A program made the position numbers and the translations under genes. A DNA stretch of 24,606 nt from Jimgerdemannia flammicorona (taxonomy: Eukaryota; Mucoromycota; Endogonomycetes; Endogonales; Endogonaceae), in assembly GCA_003990745.1 (NCBI GenBank), contig RBNI01001069.1, positions 1-24,606 on the forward strand. Reading direction: 5' to 3'. Below the pieces are notes generated by a model. It searched no databases. It was not told where the DNA came from and worked only from the letters and a program-made list of their open reading frames with translations. Shown here one piece after another: positions 1-9,109 of this stretch (positions are counted from its first letter, which is position 1; every line of letters starts with the position of its first letter).

Positions 1-1264
1 TTTTTTTTTAATGGACTCAATGTCCCACAGATTTTTATTAGAAGGGAACCTAGACTATATAGGCCAAAACTCTCCCCCACTACCTATCAAGTACTGCTCC
101 CTCATTAACCTAGACTAGTTATTGTCTAGCAGCTCAACCATGCCAGGTGTAGTAGGGCCTATGTTGATCCATATCTCATTCTATGTATATACCATGCTCT
201 CCCTATCACCAGAGAGAACCCAGCCATATGTCAATGACTGAAAGTATATATCTGAGACCCCAACATATATATAAGACTACACTCAAGCTGAATAGAATAG
301 CTTCTACCACTCCAAGAAGAATGACAGGTAAAGAAAAACCCTCATCAAAGTACATCATGGTGGGTAGGGTCTGGTTCTCCCAGTCAAGATGAGTAAAAAA
401 CTTACATATGAGGCAGGAGGAGATCCCCAATACCCCACTACTTAAGCCTATAGGCCTTGATCATATTGCTATATCAGCTCTCAGTTCCAGTTGAGTATAG
501 TCAAGATACTAGAAATGGGTAGCCTCAGGCCCCCCGATCCCCCCAATGACCAAGGCCCAATCTGCTGAATCACCAAAAGAAGCCGAGAGTGACACCTACT
601 ATCTAACTACTCTACACCAATCAAAAGACCCCACCGAAGCAGTACCTGCCCTAGTCCTGATGACTACCCCCAGCCTAGCACCCTACTGATTTACTATAAA
701 CATCCTTCCTCCTATCTATGACAGCCATCTCTCCTCCTATCCTGACATCATCTAAAAAACAGTCACCTATATTAGAACCATACTTACTGGAAAGCTTGCC
801 AAAGCTAGAGGGTCCTACCACAGGTACTGAGGACCTATAGGTAATCTATACTGAACACTTAATGTCCAAGGTTGGCCAACTCTCTATATAACTCATGATA
901 CACTAAGACAGTACCTTGTTGGTAATGGCAAAAGAAAGAAAGCACTGCACCAAAACAGATGCACTCCAGATATAGCTGAAGATACTAAAAACGTAAAAAA
1001 GTAGAGAAGACATTGATTGGATACTGATAAAGGGGCAACTAATCACTATTGCCTTCTCCCCACTGTCCTGTAATAGGTACAGCAAACCAACCTGAGGTAG
1101 AGAGAGTAATAGTTGTGGAAAGTGAACTTGGAAGGTTGCCTACTAAACTATTGTGACTAGTAAGGTAGTGGAGAAAGGAGTGACTGGCAATAGTATCATT
1201 ATATCTTACCTTATTAAGAACTCTTATACAAATTCAGAAACCAGTCACAACTAGTCACACAAAT
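1..1264. other. Unassigned 5' region, possibly degenerate leader or gag N-terminus of A1
   Basis: I recognise no gene here. The first 500 bases are C-rich on this strand with no convincing coding signal. From about 727 one frame (positions 1 modulo 3) reads as protein-like sequence broken by scattered TAG, TGA and TAA codons, and the same frame runs into a coiled-coil-like stretch at about 1300-1400 just ahead of the recognisable gag of A1. It may therefore be a longer, decayed gag N-terminus or leader. The family A LTR seen at 6354 and 21843 is not found here, so the 5' LTR of A1 is either off the window or lost. A few CpG sites near 530-640 suggest less mutation than downstream. Confidence 0.3.
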
Positions 1265-2287
1265 CTGAAATAAGCTATGAAGAGTCATTCTATCAGTCAG
1301 ACCTCTCTGCTATAAAAGAAGTAGAAAAACTACAAGTCAGTATAGAGGACATAATTACCTCTATGGTCCATCAAATCTAAGTATTTAAAATACAATTAGA
1401 CCAGCAGAAACAAGAACTACAAGTATATTATATTTTATTGTAATACCAATCAGTTTCAAGCTACTCAAGCTAGATATCTTTAATAGTTATCAAGGAGAAC
1501 TATCTACAGATGCATAGATCTTCCAATTGAACTAATACTTCAAGCTTACAAGAATGAAAGAAGATATGTAAGTCCAATTTATCACCACACTTCTCTGAGG
1601 AAATATAGCCATTTGGTGGCATAATTACATCATGACTATATCTATATACTCAAATACACAAATCAAAGATTAGAAAGTTTTCAAGAGAGCTCTTTATAAG
1701 CAGTTCAAGCCTACTAACACTATTAAGCTAGCCAGGGACAAGCTAGTGAACATCAAGCAACTTAAGTCTATATAAAGCTACAATATATAATTTATATCAA
1801 TCTTACTTGAACTACTAGCAATAGCTAAAGATAAAACTATATCTGAGATTTGAAGAGAAACATATAAGTCAAGATCAAGCTAGAAAAGCTATAAAGCCTT
1901 AATGAAGCCATGAGAATTGCTGATAGATTTGATATCATCATCTTTAGTAACTACTTTAAACCAGAACATTGCAAGAAGAACTACTTTGAGAACTACTACA
2001 GAAACCAACCAAGAATAGTTAACCTAGTACTAATGGATTTAAATACTATGAACAAAAAGGACACCAAGCTTACCCCTGAAGAAAAGGACTGCCTGAAGAA
2101 ATCTGGAGTCTGTTTTTTCTATTGCCAAATAGAACATATTGCAATCAAATATCCTAAGAAGATTAGCAAATCTTCTAAACCAGTCACCATATTGTCTAAA
2201 GATATACCTATCAATCCTACTACTAGTTAACCCAAGCTCAAGATTAAGAAGCTTCATCTGAAGGTCTAGACCTCTCAATATCAAACA

Positions 2288-2645
2288 GAAAGAGCTATTG
2301 GTCTTAACTTATACTTTGTCAAATAAGTTACCATTCCAGCTAAGAGCCAAACTCTAGTACCTACTAAAATTGTAGTCCAATGTTCTGAAGGACATTATGT
2401 TAGAATTGTACTACAATCAGAACTCAGTGTCAAACATCATTTAGATATAGGTACTGGTATTATTGATCCAGACTTTTAAGAACAAGTTCAAGTTATACTT
2501 ATCAACCAGAAGGATCAAGACTATATGATCAAGAAAGAAGACTGAGTTATACAAATGATCCTTGAAAAAGCCAGTCAACTCAAGATTATAAAAGTCCAAG
2601 AACTCTCTGAAACTAAATGAGACCAAAAAGGTTTTAGTAGCATCA
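2288..2645 (+). other. dUTPase domain of A1 (decayed)
   Basis: This domain would hydrolyse dUTP to dUMP and pyrophosphate, keeping uracil out of cDNA. Five motifs typical of trimeric dUTPases can be followed: AIGLNL (usual G-L-D-L, with D changed to N), YVRIVLQSELS, GTGIIDPDF, a damaged D-x-I-x-Q motif, and QKGFSS. It lies between the gag zinc knuckle and the protease. The linker upstream (about 2237-2285) resembles the linker ahead of the family B dUTPase. Stops inside the domain, including a TAA directly after motif 3 where the family has R-G-E, show that it is not functional. Confidence 0.82.
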
Positions 2646-5600
2646 ATTAAGCAGCAAGTCTTACTGAAAATCAAGCTCAAGTTATACTCATTTTCAAAGG
2701 CCTAGTTAAAGGAAAAGAAGTTCAAGTACTCATAGACAGTAGAGCTATAGAGAACTTCATCAATCAGAACCTCATAAAAAGCCTCAAGATCCTCACTAAG
2801 TCTGTATCTAAAAATAATAGTATAGTTACTATAGATGGTACACTGCACCCCATCAAGTCAATTGCTGCCAAATTACTCATCAAGATCCAGAAATATTGAG
2901 AATGAGTAGACTTTAAGGTTATACTACTAGGAAATTATGACCTGATGCTAGAAAAACCCTGGCTTATAAAATACAACCCAGATATCAATTGATATAAGAA
3001 TGAAGTCACCTTACTTCAAGATGGAGTCAATATTACTATCAAGACAGACAAGACTACAAGCAAGACTCAGATTGCAATACTATCAGCTATATAGTATAAG
3101 AAAGTACTCAAGAAGGCAATATATGTCTTTGTTGTAATAGTCTATCCCAAGAAACAAGACCAGAAACTATCAGTCAATAAAAGTATTAAGTTACTGCTAG
3201 AAGAATTCAAGGATGTCTTTTCAGACAAGCTATCTGATCTACCACCTATATAAGAAGTTGATTATGAAATCAAACTGACCTCAGGAGCTATACTACCCAA
3301 GAAATACATGTACTGTATATCACTACTCAAAATTGAAGCAGTCAAGAAGAAACTAGAAGAACTACTTACATGAAGAGTCATTCAACTAAGCAAATCTCCT
3401 TATGGCTCACCAGTCTTATTCATCAAGAAGAAGGATGATACTCTGCAAATATATATAGACTACTATGCACTCAACAAGTTCACTATTAAAAACTACTATC
3501 TACTACTCTTGATTGATTAAATCTTTAATACTCTCAAGAATGTCAAGTACTTTACTAAGTTGGACCTTATGTCAGAATATCATCAGATCTGAATCAAGTC
3601 AGAAGATATTTCCAAGACTGTGTTTATGATTCCCTTTGGACTTTACAAATTTCTAGTCTTAGCATTTGGTCTCACTAATACACCTGCCACATTCCAGACC
3701 TTAATGAATAAGATATTCAAGAACTAATTATTTATTTTTCTATTAGTATATCTTGACAACATTCTGATCTTTAGTACAACTAAAGAAGAATATCTTGAAT
3801 ATATTTGAATAGTTCCGGAGATCCTGCAAAAACACAAGCTTTATATCAAGCTCAAGAAGTATGAATTCTTCAAGGAGTAAGTTGAATATCTTGACCATAT
3901 TGTCTCTATACAAGGAATTCAAGTAGACCTACATAAGATATAGATAATTCAAGAATGGCCTATTCTGTTGAACCTCACAGAACTCTGATCCTTCTTTGGT
4001 CTAGCTGACTACTACTGTCACTTTGTTAGAAGCTTCTCTGGTATTATCAAGCCACTGATTAACCTCATGAGGAAGGCCCTACACTCAGATCACTATACAT
4101 CCTATACCTGGGACCTCTTCTGTCAACAAGCCTTCTAAGAACTCAAGAACCACCTGACCCATACTCTAGTCCTGTATAATGCAGATCAAAGTCTAAAATT
4201 CATAGTCACTACTAATGTATCAAATTTTGCCATTAGAGCAGTCCTATCACAAGATGATGGCAAAGAACATTACTTTATTGCTTTTGAGTCCTGCAAGCTG
4301 GCCCCAGCTAAATAAAGGCTAGCCACCTATAAAAAAAAACTACTGGCAATAATATATATATACTAGATTACTAGTAATGCTACCTAGAAGATGTTAAGTT
4401 TAATATCATTACTGACTATCAATCTCTTAAGTATATCAATACCCAACCTACTCTATTATATCTATAAGTCAAGTAGAGCCTCAAGCTTCAAACCTTCAAC
4501 CCAATGATCATCTATAAGCCTGGCAAGACACTCATAGTACCAGATGTCTTATTGAGATACTCAGACCTTGCTACAATTATGCAAGTTACCTTGGTATCAG
4601 AATTTTTAGACCAAATTGGGCAAGCTTATAAAGAAGACACAGTTGCTACTAGAATTTTCTTAAATAAGCTCAAGAATATATATACTGTCAAGAACAATCT
4701 GATCTATTATTAAGACCAAGTCTATCTATCTGAAAACATAAATCTATATTACAAGGTTTTGCAAGAACACTATGGCTCTCCTCTTACTGATTACCTTGGA
4801 ATTGAGAAGACTGTCAAGAATATCCAATACTGCTATTATTGGCCAATTATGGTTAATGAAATCAAGAACTATATTGCTAGCTATAATTTATATTAGTACA
4901 ACAAGTCTATCAACTATACACTAGCTGATTTGTTATAACTATTGCCAATTTCCACTAAGAAATTCAAGTAAGTTACAATGGACTTCATAACTCAATTGCT
5001 ATGAACTCAATCTGATACTAATGCTATTATTGTATTTGTCAATCACTTGACCAAGACTATGGTTACCAAACTAAGTACTACTAATACTACTGTACCTGAG
5101 ATTGCAAGAATCTTCTTCAAGTCCATCTTCTGTTACTATGGCCTGCTATAAGTAATTGTCAGTGATTGTGACCCCAAGTTCACTAGTCACTTCTGGCAAA
5201 CTCTCTTCAAGACCCTGGGAATTCAATTGGTTATATCTACTACCTTCTACCTACAAACTGATATACAAACTGAGTATATGAACAGAACTCTAGAACAGAT
5301 ACTTAGAAACTATATTTCTTATGAGCAGAATGATTGAGACTACTACTTAACTTATATAGAGTTTATATATAATAATGCTATCCAATTATCCACTGGTCTT
5401 TCTCCTTTTTGGTTACTCTATAGTTAAGATCCTGAGACCCCTACAAGTCTAGTCTCTTTTAAGAAAAGTAGTCAAATATAAGTCCCTACTATCAAGAACC
5501 TTACAGACAAAATAGATGAACTACTTAAGATTACTACTATAAATCTTCAGAAGACTTAACAGCATCAAGCTAAGTATACTGATAAGAAATGCTGTGATGT

Positions 5601-5853
5601 CATTTACACTATTAGAGATCAAGTTCTACTGTCTACCAAGAACCTCAAGATACAGTCTCAAGTTAACCACCCTTTAAATAAGTTCTAATATAAATATTTG
5701 ACCTTTTGAGATTACTAAATAAGTTTCTACATTCTCCTATCATCTTAAGCTATCTGAAACCATGAGAGTACACTCAATCTTTCATGTATCACACCTCAAG
5801 ACCTGGAACTAGTCACTACTCTACTCTGGTTGAATTTCCAAGTCATCTACTTC

Positions 5854-6049
5854 TATAATTATTGAAGACTATATTGAGTATGAAGCTGAGAAAATCCTTG
5901 ACAAATGAATCTACTACCATCACTCTGAATATCTAGTCAAGTGGATAGGCTATCCAGAATATGATACTATCTGGGAACTACTGATCAATCTCAAGAACTC
6001 TCAAGACCTAGTTCAAGACTTTGAGATAAAACATATTGCCCAATCTCTA
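5854..6049 (+). other. Chromodomain at the C-terminus of A1 integrase
   Basis: After the integrase C-terminal region, and in a different frame from the catalytic core, comes a chromodomain-like stretch: IEDYIEYEAEKILDK, a stop, then HHSEYLVKWIGYP and DTIWELLINL. The Y-E-V-E-K-I-L start, the Y-L-V-K-W-x-G-Y core and the T-W-E segment are the hallmarks of the family. In chromoviruses this domain reads histone marks and steers integration to heterochromatin, which would fit the nested, repeat-rich setting. The TGA inside it is an in-frame stop, so this copy is decayed. Confidence 0.85.
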
Positions 6050-6313
6050 TAGTGACTTTCTTAGACTATTGATGATCTATAGTAATAACTAGTACCTTAT
6101 GTATTAGAAGTTTACTTTGGGATCCCAAAACTAGCAGAATATTTAATAAACAAGAAGTCCACTGAAATGAAGCTACTAGTTGGGTTCAAATCTCTCCCAG
6201 TTGATTAGTCTAATAATAGGCTCTCTGCTTTATATAAAAATAGCCAATCTCTACTAATATATTGATATAAGTTTGAGAAATTTTGATTAAGTATATTTAG
6301 TCTTATATTACCT

Positions 6314-6340
6314 AAGAACTCAACAAGGATGTTAGTTCTT
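6314..6340 (+). repeat. Inverted repeat just upstream of the A1 polypurine tract
   Basis: AAGAACT at 6314-6320 pairs with AGTTCTT at 6334-6340, and the stem extends with ACA/TGT, leaving a short loop. It ends directly against the polypurine tract. A similar arrangement occurs in family B (9079-9108). Confidence 0.55.
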
Positions 6341-6353
6341 AAGGAGAAAGAGA
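6341..6353 (+). promoter_or_regulatory. Polypurine tract of A1 (plus-strand primer)
   Basis: The 13 purines AAGGAGAAAGAGA sit directly against the TGTAAC start of the 3' LTR. In LTR elements such a tract resists RNase H and primes plus-strand DNA synthesis. Confidence 0.8.
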
Positions 6354-6817
6354 TGTAACAATTTCATAGTCATATTTAGTTTTAGTACATTTTCACATCT
6401 TTTAGCTAGTCTTTTTTTATTATTTCTTGAATATTCTACTATATTCCAGCACCTTCTACTTACTTAGAAATCTTCTCTCAGTATCCAGATACTACTAGAA
6501 CATTCTTGTCTTTTTTTAGTACTAAGTATCTTATCTTAGCTAGTCATATATAGAACCTTTTGAAATATTGTAAAATTATATTAGTCAGCTTTACTAAGAA
6601 CTTATTTCTTAGCACTTTTCTTTCTTTTCAAGATTCTTCTGGATCTTTCTTTCAGATCATGTATAAATATCCTTATTCTATGCCTAAATACATAAAGCTC
6701 AGAATATTTTCTTTTAGAAATTCTTCAAAAATACTTAAACCTTTAAGTATCTCTTTAAGCTACTTTAGACTAACTAGAATTTCTAGATTTAGCTACTTCC
6801 TCTTAAAGAAACTAGAA
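6354..6817 (+). repeat. 3' LTR of A1
   Basis: The LTR begins TGTAACA and can be followed by eye along the 404-bp LTR at 21843-22246: shared blocks include TTTCTTGAATATTCTA, CTTAGAAATC, a TATAAATA box at 6662-6669 and the AACTAGAA end block. The expected terminal GTTACA is missing, because the homology runs straight into the 18-bp repeat array. It is longer than the A2 LTR, partly through an extra stretch near 6475-6600. A 94-codon open frame inside it has no support as a gene. Confidence 0.85.
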
Positions 6818-6819
6818 AA

Positions 6820-6909
6820 AGATCAGATTTTCAAAAAAGATTGAGTTTTCAAAAAAGATCAGATTTTTGAAAAAGATTGAGTTTTTGAAAAAGATCAAGT
6901 TTTTAAAAA
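6820..6909 (+). repeat. 18-bp minisatellite, five units
   Basis: There are five back-to-back 18-bp units of the type AGATCAGATTTTCAAAAA, alternating with an AGATTGAG version, so the pattern is also a 36-bp higher-order repeat. Each unit contains a short T-run/A-run inverted repeat. The same array with about twelve units lies at 16250-16470. Confidence 0.85.
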
Positions 6910-7573
6910 AGATTATCTTATATTTTGAATTATTTATTTTTTACTCTAAATATTAGCTATATATAATAATAGATAATATATCAAAAAATAACTTATTTTT
7001 TTAAATAATCAAAATAGAGTTCAATTATACTAAGGTATTATATAAGACTATTAATAGCTCAATAATAAATTTATAGGTATATTTCAACAAATTTTATAAG
7101 AGTAGTTAAGTAGAAGTGATAGAGTCTTTTTTTTTTTAAAAAAAATATATTATTTTTATATAACTTATTTTTTTTTTTTTTTTTTTTTTTCTTATTATTA
7201 TTTATTGCCACTTGATAATTCTCTAAATAGCCAAGATTCTTTGTAAAATTATTTCAAAATAAACTTATTTACTGAATTATTTATAATAGCTAGCTTTTTA
7301 TAGTTATTGAGAATTCAGAGCTAAAAGATCTTTTTTGTATTCTAAAACTAGATATTATTATTCCTTTTACTAGAACTATATAAAATAAAATTAAACTGAT
7401 CTTTTAATAAAATTATAATATTATCAAAATTATATTACAGATAAGATTTAATATTTTGATATTGAATTTGAATTTGAATATTTTAAGATTAAATAGCTTC
7501 AAATTAACCTTATTTCAATTTAATTTATTTGAAAATAGAATATATCTGATCAAATATTCTTCACTATTAATAT
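6910..7573. other. AT-rich stretch without genes between A1 and B1
   Basis: No coding signal is visible. The first part (to about 7030) is homologous to 16470-16585, the tail that follows the second minisatellite. Further on are an 11-T run followed directly by 8 A (7127-7145), a 23-T run (7168-7190) and GAATTT-like short repeats near 7465-7480. The last four bases, ATAT, could be the left half of the B1 target-site duplication. Confidence 0.6.
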
Positions 7574-7803
7574 TGTCATATAGTAGTTACTAAGTCCTTC
7601 AAATATATCAGATTCTCTTCAAGGTATATCTCTTAGACTAACTCAAGTTTGTTATAAGCAAGTTCTTATTGGAGTACCTTCTCAAGGTCTTATAGTCCTC
7701 AAACTTCTTATCTTTAAACTGTCTTGTTATCTCTTTAGATTGCTTATAAGGAATTATAGTAAGTAAACTAGAACTGGCTTTATTTCAAAGGAAATAAGAG
7801 GGG

Positions 7804-7811
7804 TATTTATA
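7804..7811 (-). promoter_or_regulatory. TATA box in the B1 3' LTR
   Basis: TATAAATA reads on the minus strand, matching the position of TATAAATA in the other family B LTRs (14416-14423 and 18117-18124). It lies downstream of the U3 reading frame. Confidence 0.6.
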
Positions 7812-8009
7812 CAAAATATAATTCAATGATTGCTAAGATATAAAGCTAAATATAAATTCCAATAATCAATAAAATACTAGAATATAGAAAACTATGGTTG
7901 TCAGTACAGATTCCAGTATTGGTACAGATAGTTATATAAGTTCAGAGTGCTAGTAGAATTCAGTAGTACAGGAAAAAGATGCTGGAAGAATTTAGTATTA
8001 CCAAGAACT

Positions 8010-8812
8010 TTAAAGCAGAATTTTCAGGACCATGGGGGCTTCATTCTCATCATTGTTGAAGGAGATGAGATCTGTGAACATTTTGTCCATCTTATTATAT
8101 AGGTTGTGTATTTTGTATATATCATATGAGATGATATCATTACTGATGATGTCATTATATTCAGCAGTAGTGGGGGCTCTCCAATCTATAATATTCTCTT
8201 CCATAAAATAAGGAACAAATGTGGGGTCTTAGGGAGGTCTAACCTAGATACTGGGGTCTTGGAATGCTGAGATCAATCCTTATAGGAACTGATCTGGGTT
8301 GTCCTGGAGGATGGGATACTAGAACTCTTCTATCTTGTCACTATTGAGAGTGATAGTGGACTGGATCTCTGTAGCTATATGACTTCTAGTATATTAATAT
8401 AATGGGCTGATAGATCACTGAAGTCTGAGACTCTGATATACTCTAAGTTAGAAATTGACCATAGTGTATGCCTGAAGATCTGATGAATCTTCTTGGCTAT
8501 CCTTATTTCATATATATCTATAGGAGTGGCATCTTGTAGCTCTTGAGAGCTGGCTTGAGGGAATTCTCAGCAGAGGAGATTTCCTATTTCATATTTTTGC
8601 CACATCTGAAGGTATTTGGTAGCAATGGTGATTCTTGTTTCCATCTTATAGTAGTAGAGAATATAATGGTAAGGGTTACCAGTACCCAGGTTGACACTAA
8701 GAGTCCTTGTAGTGTGGGTCCTTATGGCTTTTTAGATATCTTAGAACATCCTTTCCTAGACTGAGGGACCTTGGTGGTTCCTTGATCTTGAGGTTTGGTA
8801 AGCAGCAGGCAT
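8010..8812 (-). pseudogene. U3-encoded ORF, B1 3' LTR copy (unknown protein)
   Basis: I do not recognise this protein. In the element's sense the frame starts at an ATG (8810-8812, protein start MPAAYQTSRSRN) and ends at TAA (8010-8012). It is 803 bp long, one base short of a whole number of codons because of a single-base deletion near 8379 relative to the other two copies. Readable segments include EENIIDWRAP near the end and a final KILL. Internal stops occur where the other copies have CAG, CAA or TGG. It lies wholly upstream of the TATA box, so on the element RNA it would be present only at the 3' end, after pol. Two conserved cysteines of the sister copies are tyrosine here. Confidence 0.6.
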
Positions 8813-9068
8813 TTTGTTTGTAATAAGTCTTTGAGCTATTTCAGGATTAGTGAGTCTTATTGAGTTGCTGCTACTGTGGTTTCTTGATCCTTTTTTTATA
8901 TTCCTCAAGACATTTGTATTGTGGTCCCAATGACTCATAGTAGTCATCATTGCTAATTTTGTAGCCTGGATGAGTCATATCATATGATCTTCTTGTGTTC
9001 TGATCTGGTAGCTTATAAGAAAAGGCTGTCTCTTGTATTGATATCATTATTCTGAGGTCACTATTACA

Positions 9069-9078
9069 TCTTTCTCCT
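9069..9078 (-). promoter_or_regulatory. Polypurine tract of B1
   Basis: On the minus strand AGGAGAAAGA stands directly before the TGTAAT start of the 3' LTR. This is the expected plus-strand primer position, and the sequence is close to the family A tract (AAGGAGAAAGAGA). Confidence 0.75.
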
Positions 9079-9108
9079 GAATAAGGATCTTCTTAAACAT
9101 TCTTATTC
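9079..9108 (-). repeat. Inverted repeat next to the B1 polypurine tract
   Basis: GAATAAG (9079-9085) and CTTATTC (9102-9108) form a perfect 7-bp stem with a 16-base loop, immediately next to the polypurine tract. Confidence 0.5.
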
Positions 9109-9109
9109 A

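Larger units (their letters stand above)
1265..6052 (+). pseudogene. A1 gag-pol pseudogene
   Basis: This is the former gag-pol polyprotein gene. Gag capsid homology runs at about 1465-1900, with the IWW motif near 1610. The zinc knuckle at about 2108-2154 has two of its cysteines changed to tyrosine. dUTPase follows, then a protease whose DSG has become DSR near 2735. RT spans about 3180-3900 and has YLDN instead of YLDD at 3749-3760. RNase H is at about 4180-4500. Integrase is at about 4730-5700, with the D, D and E of the catalytic triad still readable (MDFI near 4978, SDCDPKF near 5160, QTEYMN near 5270), then the chromodomain. Frame changes near 1430, 1850, 4380 and 5710 and many stops prove it inactive. 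From about 1910 to 4380 gag and pol share one frame, suggesting a fused ancestral polyprotein. The TAG at 6050-6052 may itself be a mutation. Confidence 0.88.
1265..6817 (+). mobile_element. A1: degenerate Ty3/gypsy chromovirus (family A)
   Basis: This is a decayed LTR retrotransposon with the order gag, zinc knuckle, dUTPase, protease, RT, RNase H, integrase, chromodomain, polypurine tract, 3' LTR. The order of RT before integrase and the terminal chromodomain place it in the chromovirus branch of Ty3/gypsy. The left boundary is uncertain because no 5' LTR is visible. It is dead: the reading frame has dozens of stops and at least four frameshifts, and catalytic residues of protease and RT are changed. 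It is a diverged relative of the copy at 21843, sharing gag, dUTPase and pol along their common length. Confidence 0.9.
7574..9068 (-). repeat. 3' LTR of B1 (1,495 bp)
   Basis: This is the left copy of the long direct repeat. In the element's sense it starts TGTAATAGTGACC and ends CTATATGACA. Near the end of the region upstream of transcription it has a TATAAATA box (7804-7811 on the complementary strand). It differs from the 5' LTR mostly by transitions, so mutation rather than age alone separates the two. It contains the U3 reading frame described separately. Confidence 0.93.

Noticed and set aside
183..430. Open frames of 69 and 74 codons on both strands
   Set aside because: Short, overlapping, with no recognisable motif and no matching copy elsewhere in the window.
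6560..6844. 94-codon + strand frame
   Set aside because: It lies inside the A1 3' LTR and runs into the minisatellite; the other family A LTR does not keep it open.
7123..7190. T11-A8 hairpin and 23-T run as a terminator or LINE tail
   Set aside because: Low-complexity AT-rich DNA with no adjacent gene or LINE coding remnant.
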